Source: an uncultured Collinsella sp.
GTDB taxonomy: Bacteria > Actinomycetota > Coriobacteriia > Coriobacteriales > Coriobacteriaceae
Assembly (NCBI GenBank): GCA_900541055.1
Contig: UQHZ01000016.1
Coordinates: 1-42,481 of the forward strand
Length of the DNA stretch: 42,481 nucleotides
Reading direction: 5' to 3'
This document shows, in pieces, positions 1 to 7,644 of the stretch (position 1 is the stretch's first letter; the number at the start of each line of letters is the position of its first letter). A program made the position numbers and the translations under genes. Below the pieces are notes generated by a model, which searched no databases, was not told the origin of the DNA, and worked only from the letters and a program-made list of their open reading frames with translations.

Positions 1-55
1 TTTTTTCAAGCAGAAGACGGCATACGAGATCATGCCTAGTCTCGTGGGCTCGGAG
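1..55. other. Illumina P7/Nextera sequencing adapter (artefact)
   Basis: This is not genomic DNA. Positions 7-30 match the Illumina P7 flow-cell sequence, 31-38 (CATGCCTA) fit an 8-base i7 index, and 39-53 (GTCTCGTGGGCTCGG) match the start of the Nextera read-2 adapter. From 56 onward the sequence departs from the adapter and continues an open coding frame on the minus strand. The two bases at 54-55 (AG) fit both adapter and gene, so the exact junction is ambiguous by about two bases. The adapter sequences are from memory, but the three-part match in the right order leaves little doubt. Confidence 0.97.
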
Positions 56-750
56 GTTTTGCGACGCTTGGGGGTCTGGCCGGATGGTGCCGGTGCTGGT
101 ACAAGGTCTCGTGCCGCGCGCCGCAGCTCGATAAGGGCGTTATCGAACATGACGGTTTTAGAGTCGCGAAGCAGCTTGGGGTCGAGCCCGTGGAACACGG
201 CGTAATCCTGCAGCCACACGCGTGCAAATCGGTCGATGCCGGGCTCGAAGGCGCGATAGACATCCCAAAAAGCCTTGATCTTGTTAAAACCATCGAGCGG
301 GTCATCTACGCCAATGCCGCAAATCAGCTCATAGAGATACAGAAAGGCAAAGGACGTAGACGTTTCCTCGACGGTTCCGCGGCGCACTTGGGCACGCCAG
401 GTAAAGTAGCCGCGCAACTGCCGGTCGCTCATGGCGTTGTAGGTGGGAAAGTACGATTTAAAGGTGCCGTTGTAGGGACAGTCGTCCTCAAAGTCGGCCA
501 TCAGCAGGCCCTGGCGGTAGAAAAGCTCGGCTTCCGAAAGCCAGCGACCTGCGCCGCCTTTGGGGTCATCCTGCCAGCGCGATATCTCGCGCATTTTACG
601 GTACTGGTCGGGGAGGAAATTCTGCATCTGTCGGCCGGTTTTGAGAATCGGCTCGTCTGCGTAGACTTCATGTGAGAAGCGGGCAGACTGATGGGTCCGG
701 GCCTCGGCCATAATGCGCTCGATGAGCATCTTGATGTCCTGGTCGGCCAC
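54..750 (-). CDS. TerB N-terminal domain protein, 3' end missing
   Basis: A minus-strand frame runs open from a GTG at 750 to the contig end, about 232 residues, with no stop. The start is chosen because AGGAGG lies about six bases upstream of this GTG. The translation has the pattern of the TerB_N family: an aromatic-rich core with YFTWRAQVRRG around the middle, followed by FAFLYLYELICGIG and a helical segment ending near a lysine/arginine stretch (PKRRKT). Proteins with this domain usually continue into TerB and TerB_C domains, which would lie beyond the contig edge; the family is linked to tellurite-resistance-type stress systems, but its biochemical role is unclear. Family assignment rests on motif pattern only. 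The truncation is an assembly effect, not a biological one. Confidence 0.75.
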
Positions 751-837
751 CGCTCCTCCTCTCGAACGCAGCTACGGTGACCTCATATCATAGCACAGCA
801 TCAAACAGGTGTTCGAGATACCGCTGCGTAGATAGAT

Positions 838-1554
838 TTAGAACAGGAGGGCGTAGATGACGGCGATGACGACGGAGGGGAGCATATTGGCCGTGCGGAA
901 GGTCTGAGGACGGATGAGGTTGACGCCGACGCAGAAGATGAGCATGGAGCCTACGAGCGAAAGGCTGTTGAGGGCTGCTGTGGTCATGATGGGGGAGAGC
1001 GCGCCGGCAAACAACGTGATCGTCCCCTGGAACACGGCGACGGGCAGGGCGGAGAAAATGCAGCCGCGGCCAAGCGACGCCGTCATGGTGCAGACGATGA
1101 TGCAGTCCAATGCGCCTTTCAGGGCAAGCGTTGACCAGTCACCGAGCAGACCGTCCTGGATCGATCCCACAATGGCCATGGCGCCGATACACACGGTGAG
1201 TGAAGTCGAGACAAAAGCGTTGGTGAACTCGTTATCGCCCTCGCTGCCGGTTTTGCGCTTGAGCCATTCGCCAAGGTTCTCGATGGCGGCTTCCAAGTTG
1301 ACGGCCTCGCCGATGAGCGAACCGAGCGCAAATGAGACGATGAGCATGGTGGTACCGGTGGTCGCTAGCGCCTTTCCATCGATGATGAGCATCTTTTGCA
1401 TGGTGCCGCCCAGGCCGATAAACAGGACGCACAGCCCCGATGCTTTCATGAGCGTGTCTTGGATGCGCGGTGTAATGAAGCGGCCGCCCGCTAATCCTAA
1501 AAGACCGCCCGCAACTAAAAGCACAACGTTGATGATTGTTCCCAAGCCCGGCAT
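838..1554 (-). CDS. DUF554 family integral membrane protein
   Basis: The 238-residue product starts MPGLGTIINVVLLVAGGLLG and has about seven hydrophobic segments, with glycine-rich turns and the conserved-looking LCVLFIGLGGTMQ and KGALDCIIVCTMTASLGRG stretches. Length and motifs fit DUF554 (the YdfK/YqgA family of Bacillus and E. coli), membrane proteins thought to be transporters but with no established substrate. The ATG at 1554 is preceded by AGGAGGG with optimal spacing; an in-frame ATG at 1623 lacks a ribosome-binding site and would add a non-conserved tail, so I reject it. The gene stands alone, with a palindrome upstream (1624-1649). Confidence 0.85.
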   Translation of the reverse strand: MPGLGTIINVVLLVAGGLLGLAGGRFITPRIQDTLMKASGLCVLFIGLGGTMQKMLIIDGKALATTGTTMLIVSFALGSLIGEAVNLEAAIENLGEWLKRKTGSEGDNEFTNAFVSTSLTVCIGAMAIVGSIQDGLLGDWSTLALKGALDCIIVCTMTASLGRGCIFSALPVAVFQGTITLFAGALSPIMTTAALNSLSLVGSMLIFCVGVNLIRPQTFRTANMLPSVVIAVIYALLF

Positions 1555-1623
1555 GAGCCCTCCTGTATTGATGCCAACGTGGCAATCGTAGCAGAACGAA
1601 ATGCGGGGCACATCGCAACCCAT

Positions 1624-1649
1624 CTAATACGTTATATAAGTGGTATTAG
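1624..1649. promoter_or_regulatory. Palindrome upstream of the DUF554 gene
   Basis: CTAATAC at 1624-1630 is mirrored exactly by GTATTAG at 1643-1649, separated by an AT-rich 12-base spacer containing TTATATAA. It lies about 70 bases upstream of the DUF554 start in otherwise GC-rich DNA. This is the layout of a dimeric repressor site over a promoter -10 region, but no regulator is identified and no good -35 box was found. Confidence 0.35.
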
Positions 1650-1672
1650 GAATGATGCGCAGCATTTAAGCC

Positions 1673-3103
1673 TCAGGTGGTTGTCGGGACATAGGGATAG
1701 TATTCAAAGCGCAGTGTCATAAGCCGCTGCGGGGATTCAATAGCCGCGGCGATGATATTGGCATCGCGGGCACGATCAAACCCTTCGAGCTCGATCTGGT
1801 ACGAGACGTCTTGCATAATGTCCAGACGTCGCCAGGTTAGAAGTGTGTCGCCATCGAATTCCAGGGTCTTGCTTCCGTTTGCGGCAACGGCGTATAGACG
1901 CAGCTTGGCGGTGGTTGCAGGGTCGACAACTGTGACCTTTTTAATTTCGTTTCGAGTATTCTTGGCGCCCAACAAGGTGAGCAGTGTTGGGGCCACGACC
2001 TCGCCCGATGGCAAAAAGACGACTTCGATGGATTCAGGAAATGCGATGATAGCCGACTTGCGGACGGGCTGATTGGCGGCGGCAACTTCGATGTTCGCAG
2101 CGTCGATGACCTCTGTGTGGTCGAGCGCGGCAAGCACGCAGCAGTTGCCTTCATCGATCTCTTGAGGATCAGCAAGCCCCAGGCTGTCCGCGAGCTCGGG
2201 ATCGTTTGGATCGGTAGCGGGCTCATTCGGTGCTTCGAAAGAAGCTGGGACGCTGTTTGTCGGCGACGGCGTGTCGCCCGCACCTGCTTCTTTATCCGCG
2301 CTCTCTTCTTGTATGGTTGCGTTGATGGGTTCGTCGTTTGGGGGGAGCGTCTTGGCGTCAAGCGCGGAGGGGAGAATTCCGATGGCTCCGGATCCGTTCC
2401 ACTCCATTTCGAGAAGCGCCGGGTCGGCAAGAATTCGTTGCCTGCTTTGCGCGTGGGCATCGATTTCAATAGGGCCTGCCTCTATCCCTCGTGTAAGGCT
2501 GAGTGATCCGGCTGGTTTCTCGAAATGAGCGTCTGTGTCTTTGGCGCTGACGGCGTAGAACAGCAGGGACGCTTCTCCCGCCGCGATGGCATCGGTGCCG
2601 GCTTTGGTCAGCCGCAACGATGCCGTGAATGAGAGGGTGGGCTGCGTGTCGTCTGCATTCGCGGCGGCGCAGCCCAGCCATATACCGCCTCCTTTCTCAA
2701 AAAACGTACCGTCGAAGGCGACCTTCGCTCCGTTCGCCGAGTCATCGACCGAAGCGATGTCGATGCGCAGCTCTAAATTGCATGGATCGCCATCTGCATC
2801 GAACACAACCGAGCGCCACGTGCAGACGGCGCACCCCGCCTGGGAGCCGTTTGCCTTGTTCGAACGCTTGATATCCACGACTATCGAGCCGTCCGTATTA
2901 CGACGAAGGCATCCCGAGGTTGAGATCACGGCCTGTGCGATCGAAAAACGCTCGCACGCAATGGCGCTCGACGGATTTGGTGCGGAACTTAGGGCTACTG
3001 GTAAGGAGTCTGCCATGACGGGAGTCGCCCAAGCGGCGACAGGCGTTCCGGTTGCGAGCGCGCCGCAGAGTGCGACGACGGGCAAAAGGTTCTTCGATGC
3101 CAT
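1673..3103 (-). CDS. Secreted surface protein of unknown function
   Basis: This 476-residue protein begins with a signal peptide (hydrophobic VVALCGALATGTPVAAWA, probable cleavage after AWA or ATP). The first half holds a cysteine-containing globular part (ACERF, CAVCTW, GCAAAN). Residues about 270-325 are a Pro/Glu/Ala/Asp-rich linker of the kind that spans cell walls, and the last ~130 residues form a second predicted beta-rich domain (IAFPESIEVVFLPSGEVVAPT through LMTLRFEYYPYVP). There is no LPXTG-like tail, so it is released or held by another partner. AAGGAG precedes the ATG. It is the last gene of a five-gene minus-strand cluster, 18 bases after the LAQTG gene. I do not recognise a named family. 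Its C-terminal domain shows the same residue pattern as part of the 199-residue secreted protein upstream. Confidence 0.75.
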   Translation of the reverse strand: MASKNLLPVVALCGALATGTPVAAWATPVMADSLPVALSSAPNPSSAIACERFSIAQAVISTSGCLRRNTDGSIVVDIKRSNKANGSQAGCAVCTWRSVVFDADGDPCNLELRIDIASVDDSANGAKVAFDGTFFEKGGGIWLGCAAANADDTQPTLSFTASLRLTKAGTDAIAAGEASLLFYAVSAKDTDAHFEKPAGSLSLTRGIEAGPIEIDAHAQSRQRILADPALLEMEWNGSGAIGILPSALDAKTLPPNDEPINATIQEESADKEAGAGDTPSPTNSVPASFEAPNEPATDPNDPELADSLGLADPQEIDEGNCCVLAALDHTEVIDAANIEVAAANQPVRKSAIIAFPESIEVVFLPSGEVVAPTLLTLLGAKNTRNEIKKVTVVDPATTAKLRLYAVAANGSKTLEFDGDTLLTWRRLDIMQDVSYQIELEGFDRARDANIIAAAIESPQRLMTLRFEYYPYVPTTT

Positions 3104-3121
3104 GGGGTCTCCTTAGCTAAT

Positions 3122-3403
3122 TTAGTGCGGCCTGTCCGTGTTTTGTTTCTGGCTGCGTTTGATGTGCAGACCGAGGCCGGCGGTTCCCGCGCCTGCTGCT
3201 GTGGCGCCTGCTGCCAAGAGCCATCGTCTGTCGCCTGTCTGCGCCAACGGTTCCTCGCGGTCGCCGCGGTCGAGCTCCGAGAGGTCGACCGTCACTTGCG
3301 TGGCGGCCTGCGCCTGTTCTTGCTGGGCAAAGGCCATGGCTGGCCCAAACGCTAGGATGCTGACGGCGGCGGCCAGGGCGACGGCCTTATGCCGTGTGCG
3401 CAC
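3122..3403 (-). CDS. Small LAQTG-type sortase-anchored surface protein
   Basis: The product (about 93 residues) has the layout of a sortase substrate: positive n-region RTRHK, hydrophobic signal core ending GPAMAFA, a short mature part (QVTVDLSELDRGDRE), the sorting motif LAQTGD, a hydrophobic helix (WLLAAGATAAGAGTAGLGL) and a basic tail (HIKRSQKQ). LAQTG is an accepted variant of LPXTG in Coriobacteriia. I prefer the GTG at 3403, which overlaps the upstream gene's stop by 17 bases and suggests translational coupling; a TTG at 3433 is the in-frame alternative. The mature ectodomain is only about 20-25 residues, so it may act as a wall-bound anchor or adaptor for the neighbouring secreted proteins, which lack their own anchors. 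That role is inference. Confidence 0.75.
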   Translation of the reverse strand: MRTRHKAVALAAAVSILAFGPAMAFAQQEQAQAATQVTVDLSELDRGDREEPLAQTGDRRWLLAAGATAAGAGTAGLGLHIKRSQKQNTDRPH

Positions 3404-3986
3404 CGGGCTCGACCGTCCAGGTGATCGTTGCAACCTGATCGCCTTCGCCGGTTACGCGGAAGATGTCGCGCGTGACGCGGGCGACGTTTCCGCTTGTCTT
3501 GAGCTTAATTTTGTCCGTGCCACCGGCAATGCCCTGGTAGCCCATGTCGAAGGCTGCATTCTTGGAAAGATCGAGGCCCGTTCCCTGCATTGCGGCGCTG
3601 GCGTTCTGGAGCGCGCCGTCGGGGCCGACCTTAAAGTCGATGGAGTTCTGCGCGGTTCCGGCCTTGGCGTCGGCAGCAATGGTCCAGGTGTTCATGGCGT
3701 CGATCTTCATGTTGGTGACATGGATGCCGTAGGCCGAATGATTGTCGATGGTGGTCGCGTCTTCTGAGGGGCCCTGAAGCGTGCCGTCGGCCTTGGCGAC
3801 GAAGGGAATAACCGTCGGAACTTTGAACTCAACGTTGTCGATCTCGGTCCTGACCATTACTTTCGTGGTTCCAACGCGCCCGGCCGCCATAGCTGGCGTC
3901 GGGGCGGCGCCCATTGCGAGCGCGAGCGCGAGCCCCGCGCCCACGACGAGCGCTCTGGCTCCGTTCATGTTCCTGGTGATGTCCAT
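3387..3986 (-). CDS. Secreted beta-rich surface protein of unknown function
   Basis: This 199-residue protein has a signal peptide (LVVGAGLALALAMGAAPTPAMAA, likely cut after MAA) and a mature domain rich in Thr, Asn, Gly and alternating hydrophobics, as in beta-sandwich surface proteins. It ends ATITWTVEPGAHTA without a membrane anchor or sorting signal. AAGGAAC precedes the ATG. It lies between the membrane-anchored 169-residue protein and the LAQTG protein in the same orientation, so it is probably an extracellular member of the same assembly. The pattern VIPFVAKADGTL...TTIDNHSAYGIHVTNMKID resembles a stretch in the 476-residue secreted protein, suggesting a shared fold. A WxL-like or pilin-like role is possible but not shown. 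Confidence 0.75.
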   Translation of the reverse strand: MDITRNMNGARALVVGAGLALALAMGAAPTPAMAAGRVGTTKVMVRTEIDNVEFKVPTVIPFVAKADGTLQGPSEDATTIDNHSAYGIHVTNMKIDAMNTWTIAADAKAGTAQNSIDFKVGPDGALQNASAAMQGTGLDLSKNAAFDMGYQGIAGGTDKIKLKTSGNVARVTRDIFRVTGEGDQVATITWTVEPGAHTA

Positions 3987-4076
3987 GGTCGTTCCTTTCT
4001 ATTCGCCGCGGGCCGTCCCCGCGATGATTGGACGAATGCTGGTGAATTGCGTGCGGTGCCGCGTCGGCCGGAAAAG

Positions 4077-4586
4077 CTAGTTCTCGGCTTGCTCAACCCG
4101 CACCTTGACACGTGTCGGATTGCCGTGGCTGTCGAGGGTCTTGGCATCGAGCGCCTGGATCTCGATGTACGCCTCGCCTTCTTTGATGTCGCCGGCGGGG
4201 CACGTCTCGATTGTCTTGCCGGTCTCGACCACACCGGATTCGTACATGGTCTCGTCGTTTTGGATGACGCGGAATCGCTGGGGAAATTTATTGTCTTGGA
4301 CGTTTTGCACGTTGACGCGCAGCTTGCCGTCCTCCTGCAACTGAGCGACCGGCGCGACCGAAATCGTCATCATGTTGTCGCGGACGATGGCGTCGAGCTC
4401 ATCTTGGATTTCCTGGCGCGTTTTGCCCTCGGCCGTCGTAACCGAAGCGCCCGCCTCGGGTACGGGCTGCGACTGCCAAGCGTATAGTCCTACGGCGACA
4501 AGGGCGCAGACGATGGCCAGGCAGGCAACGATGAGCTTCTTGCGATGCCCCAGGCCTGCAAAGTGGGGTGGCTTCTTCACGCTCAT
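4077..4586 (-). CDS. Membrane-anchored extracytoplasmic protein
   Basis: The 169-residue product has a short basic cytoplasmic start (KKPPHFAGLGHRKK), one transmembrane helix (LIVACLAIVCALVAVGLYAW) and an outside domain of about 130 residues with no cysteine except one near TCPAGD. The ectodomain begins with a charged helix (RQEIQDELDAIVRDNM) and continues as probable beta strands (KLRVNVQNV, RFRVIQNDETMYESG, AYIEIQALDAK). The ATG overlaps the TGA of the upstream gene in a four-base ATGA junction, so the two are translationally coupled. No named family is recognised. By position and topology it could be the membrane anchor or assembly partner of the secreted proteins encoded downstream. Confidence 0.75.
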   Translation of the reverse strand: MSVKKPPHFAGLGHRKKLIVACLAIVCALVAVGLYAWQSQPVPEAGASVTTAEGKTRQEIQDELDAIVRDNMMTISVAPVAQLQEDGKLRVNVQNVQDNKFPQRFRVIQNDETMYESGVVETGKTIETCPAGDIKEGEAYIEIQALDAKTLDSHGNPTRVKVRVEQAEN

Positions 4587-4879
4587 GCGGCATCCTTGGC
4601 GGTATAGACACGCGCAAAGGTGGACGGATCCGCTCCAAAGAGCATGTGAAGCATCAGGCGGCGCGAGTAGACGAGCTCTTCGAAGTCGGGAGGGAGCTCG
4701 ATGTCGTGGATATGCGCGATGTGGTGGGCGAGCGCCGAGAACGACTCGGGGTCGCAGATCACATCGGTGGTAACGTGGTAGACCGCCGTATCGGGGAATG
4801 CCTCTTCGTCGAAAGGCAGGAGATGGGGATCGTCGTCGACTTCGATGGCGATGCCGTACTGGGGCCAGTAATATGCCAT
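4583..4879 (-). CDS. Small protein resembling half of a DUF559-type nuclease fold
   Basis: This 98-residue ORF has a clear ribosome-binding site (GGGAGG) and is coupled to the next gene by an ATGA overlap, so it is very likely expressed. No signal peptide is seen. The start, YYWPQYGIAIEVDDDPH, resembles the IAIEVDG-x-H core of PD-(D/E)XK endonuclease-like domains (DUF559 and AbiEi C-terminal types), and VYHVTTDVICDPESFSALAHHI resembles the end of that domain, where a strand is followed by a 'dp..f..la' helix. The middle, normally a longer helix, is shortened. It may therefore be a degenerate, non-catalytic relative. The family link is my own reading and uncertain; its place at the head of a surface-protein cluster is unexplained. 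Confidence 0.6.
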   Translation of the reverse strand: MAYYWPQYGIAIEVDDDPHLLPFDEEAFPDTAVYHVTTDVICDPESFSALAHHIAHIHDIELPPDFEELVYSRRLMLHMLFGADPSTFARVYTAKDAA

Positions 4880-5224
4880 GGGAACCTCCCTGCTTCTGGG
4901 CCAAAACTTCTATCGGTTTTGGCTGTCGACGCCGACCGTATCAGCCGCTACTTGACCAATTTCTGACCAAATGCTTGACGGATTGGCGTCTCCGCAGGTA
5001 AAAGGCGGCAAAAAATACTCCAACTTTTTTCAAGCGACAATCGCGCGGTCGGCGACGGCGGGGCCATATGTGTCAAAAGTATCGTCTGCCGAGGAAATCA
5101 AGCCGCTCGCCGAATTGCACGAACGTAAAAATCGCCAATTATGGAGACGGTCTCGAACACGTCGACGAAACGATGCGGTAACATCTCCCTGCAAACACTG
5201 TAGTTAGCTAAAGGGGGAGTTCGC
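4880..5224. promoter_or_regulatory. Divergent intergenic region with TGACCAA repeats
   Basis: This 345-base region lies between the surface cluster (-) and the dehydrogenase/ETF operon (+). No gene is seen. TGACCAA occurs at 4953-4959 and 4964-4970, exactly 11 bases apart (one helical turn), and TTGAC follows at 4975-4979. Such phased repeats suit an operator, and the TTGACC/TTGACG elements could also serve as -35 boxes. The stretch 5011-5110 is AT-richer than its surroundings (AAAAAATACT, CAACTTTTTTCAA). AAAGGGGGAG at 5209-5218 is the ribosome-binding site of the plus-strand operon. Function is inferred only from position and repeat phasing. Confidence 0.35.
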
Positions 5225-6826
5225 GTGTCTGCAACCATCAAACCCTTCACCGACGAGTTCGAAGAGTATGGTCGCGATGAGTCTCGCGCATCGGGCGAGG
5301 CCTCGAGCATCTCGTTTCCGACAACGGAAGACGAGGTCCGTGCCATTTTGGAAAAGCTCCATGCCGAGCGTGTCCCGGTAACGGTTCAGGGCGCCCGAAC
5401 CGGCCTTGCCGCCGGTGCCGTGCCCCACGGCGGGCATATCCTCAATACTTCCCGTATGAATCGCTACTTGGGCCTTCGTCGCGATGAACAAGGCCAATTT
5501 CTGCTGCGCGTGGAGCCGGGCGTCGTGCTCTCGGAGCTGCGCAAGCAGCTGAGCAAGAAGGTGCTGCCGACTGCTGGTTGGGACCAGGCATCGCTTGAGG
5601 CCTACGAGGAGTTCCAAGAGGCCCCCGAGCAGTTCTTTCCCACCGATCCCACCGAGGCATCTGCTTGCTTGGGCGGTATGGCGGCGTGCAATGCCTCCGG
5701 TGCCCGCAGCTACGCCTATGGTCCCATGCGCCCGCACGTTACGGGGCTTCACGTGGCACTGGCGGATGGCGACCTGCTCGAGCTTCATCGAGGTCGGGCG
5801 CACGCTGACGCACGCCACTTGTCGCTCGTGACGGCAGGGGGCCGCGCGCTCGAGCTGGATCTTCCCGGCTATACCATGCCCAAGACCAAAAACGCGTCGG
5901 GTTATTTCGTTTCGGACGATATGGACGCCATCGACCTTTTCATCGGTGCGTGCGGCACACTCGGCGTCATTACCGAGCTCGAGATCGCCCTGCAGGCGGC
6001 ACCTTCGGTCGTATGGGGCGTGAGCTGCTTTTTCGACAGCGAGGACAAGGCAGTGTCCTTTACCGATTCCGTGCGCCCCGTGCTGTCCCATGCCGCCGCT
6101 ATTGAGTATTTCGATGCCGGCGCCTTGGATATCCTTCGCCGCCAGCGCGAGCAGTCGACCGCGTTTGCCTCGCTGCCGGCACTCGACGATGAGGCAAAGG
6201 TCTGTGTTTACGTGGAACTCGACTGCGACGACGAGGCTCAAGCGACTGAGGAGCTGTACCACCTGGGATGGGTTTTGGAGCTTGCGGGCGGCCGCGATGA
6301 CGCGACCTGGGTTGCGCGCACCGAGGTCGATCGCGAATGCCAGCGGTTCTTCCGCCACGCCGTCCCCGAGAGTGTCAACATGCTCATCGACGAGCGTCGC
6401 CGCACCGACCCCACCATTACCAAACTGGGGTCGGATATGTCGGTACCCAACGTGCGCCTGGCCGATGTCGTTGCCTTCTATCGCCGCACGCTGGCCGAAA
6501 GCGGGCTTGAGTCTGCCGCCTGGGGACATATCGGCAACAACCATCTGCATGTGAATATCCTGCCGCGCGATGCGCAGGACTACCGTCGCGGTGGTGAGCT
6601 GTTTGCCCGGTGGGCTGCGGAGGTAACGGCTATGGGCGGCGCCGTCTCTGCCGAGCACGGCGTCGGCAAGATCAAAGCGGGCTTTTTGGAGACGATGTAC
6701 GGCCACGAGGCCATGGTCGAATCGGCTCGACTCAAGCTGCAGCTCGATCCTGCCGGGCAGCTGGGTCGTGGCAACCTGTTTTCGGAGAAGCTCTTGGATG
6801 AACTCGTCCAGAAAGGGGGCGCGTGA
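5225..6826 (+). CDS. FAD-linked 2-hydroxyacid dehydrogenase (LctD/GlcD-like)
   Basis: The 533-residue protein belongs to the FAD-binding PCMH family of D-lactate/glycolate dehydrogenases. The N-terminal FAD domain shows FPTTEDEVRAIL, VTVQGARTGLAAGAVP and GGMAACNASGARSYAYG; the C-terminal FAD-oxidase domain carries the two histidine motifs WGHIGNNHLHVNIL and GAVSAEHGVGKIK. At 533 residues it is longer than typical LctD/GlcD (about 460-490). The GTG start follows AAAGGGGGAG. It overlaps or abuts etfB and etfA, giving the three subunits of the bifurcating lactate dehydrogenase of Acetobacterium woodii in the order D-B-C. In that enzyme NAD+ oxidises lactate at the expense of reduced ferredoxin. 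D-lactate is the likely substrate, but 2-hydroxyglutarate or glycolate cannot be excluded from sequence. Confidence 0.88.
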   Translation: MSATIKPFTDEFEEYGRDESRASGEASSISFPTTEDEVRAILEKLHAERVPVTVQGARTGLAAGAVPHGGHILNTSRMNRYLGLRRDEQGQFLLRVEPGVVLSELRKQLSKKVLPTAGWDQASLEAYEEFQEAPEQFFPTDPTEASACLGGMAACNASGARSYAYGPMRPHVTGLHVALADGDLLELHRGRAHADARHLSLVTAGGRALELDLPGYTMPKTKNASGYFVSDDMDAIDLFIGACGTLGVITELEIALQAAPSVVWGVSCFFDSEDKAVSFTDSVRPVLSHAAAIEYFDAGALDILRRQREQSTAFASLPALDDEAKVCVYVELDCDDEAQATEELYHLGWVLELAGGRDDATWVARTEVDRECQRFFRHAVPESVNMLIDERRRTDPTITKLGSDMSVPNVRLADVVAFYRRTLAESGLESAAWGHIGNNHLHVNILPRDAQDYRRGGELFARWAAEVTAMGGAVSAEHGVGKIKAGFLETMYGHEAMVESARLKLQLDPAGQLGRGNLFSEKLLDELVQKGGA

Positions 6827-6828
6827 AG

Positions 6829-7644
6829 ATGAGCGATTTCCATATGGTGGTGTGCGTCAAGGCGGTACCGGGAAGCACCGAGGTCAAGATGGACCCCAAA
6901 ACCAATACCATCGTGCGTGATGGCAAGCAGGCGGTCATTAATCCCTTCGATGCAAGTGCCCTCGAATGCGCTCTGGCGCTCAAGGACGACTTTATCGGCT
7001 TTGGCATGGATGTGCGCGTGACGGTGGTGTCGATGGGTATCCCTGCAACCGAATCGCTGCTGCGCGACTGCATTGCCCGCGGCGCCGATGATGCGCTGCT
7101 GCTGACCGATCGCGCCTTTGCGGGCGCGGACACGTTGGCGACCACCTATGCCCTCAAATGCGGTATCGAGGCGCTCGACGAGGACTTCGACCTGCTCATC
7201 TGCGGCAAGATGGCGGTAGATGGCGATACCGCCCAGATTGGCCCCGAGCTGGCCGGCGCCTTCGAGATTCCCTGCGTGACCGATGTGAGCTGCGTGCAGA
7301 GCGCAGGTTTTACGACGTGTGGCTCGCTGGCGCTCGTTCACGGATGCGATGCCGGCGAGGAGACGGTGTGTCTTGAGATGCCGTGCGCGATGACGACCGC
7401 CAAGGAGATTGGCCAGTTGCGTATGCCGAGTATTGCCGGTATTCGCGCGGCAGAGGAGGCGGACGTGCGCGTGGTCAGTGCCGCCGACGTGAACGCCGAT
7501 TCCTCGCGTTGTGGCCTTGCCGGATCACCGACGCAGGTCGTGCGCTCGTTTGTGCCCGACCGTGATCAAACGTGCGAGGCCGTTGAGGGAACGGCGTCCG
7601 AGCAGGCGGTAAAACTTGCCAAGATTATCGAGGGGATGGCATAG
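6829..7644 (+). CDS. etfB: Electron transfer flavoprotein beta subunit
   Basis: The 271-residue product matches EtfB: VVCVKAVPGSTEVKMD at the start, INPFDASALECAL near 38-50, GADDALLLTDRAFAGADTLATTYAL at 86-109, and the nucleotide-site motif KMAVDGDTAQIGPELAG at 127-142. The AVDGDTAQIGP form resembles bifurcating ETFs, where this site holds a second FAD rather than AMP; this is an inference from family knowledge. The ATG at 6829 has an AAAGGGGG site nine bases upstream; the GTG at 6823, overlapping the dehydrogenase stop, is too close to it. The stop TAG is directly followed by the etfA ATG, indicating tight co-expression. Confidence 0.92.
   Translation: MSDFHMVVCVKAVPGSTEVKMDPKTNTIVRDGKQAVINPFDASALECALALKDDFIGFGMDVRVTVVSMGIPATESLLRDCIARGADDALLLTDRAFAGADTLATTYALKCGIEALDEDFDLLICGKMAVDGDTAQIGPELAGAFEIPCVTDVSCVQSAGFTTCGSLALVHGCDAGEETVCLEMPCAMTTAKEIGQLRMPSIAGIRAAEEADVRVVSAADVNADSSRCGLAGSPTQVVRSFVPDRDQTCEAVEGTASEQAVKLAKIIEGMA

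Noticed and set aside
1..55. Mobile-element end or genomic repeat at the contig start
   Set aside because: It matches sequencing adapter and index sequence rather than any biological repeat.
190..675. A 161-codon plus-strand frame opposite the TerB_N gene
   Set aside because: Shadow of the minus-strand partial gene, which has coherent family motifs and a strong ribosome-binding site.
5204..6706. A 500-codon minus-strand frame opposite the FAD dehydrogenase
   Set aside because: Covers almost exactly the real gene, has no recognisable motif, and includes the plus-strand ribosome-binding site.
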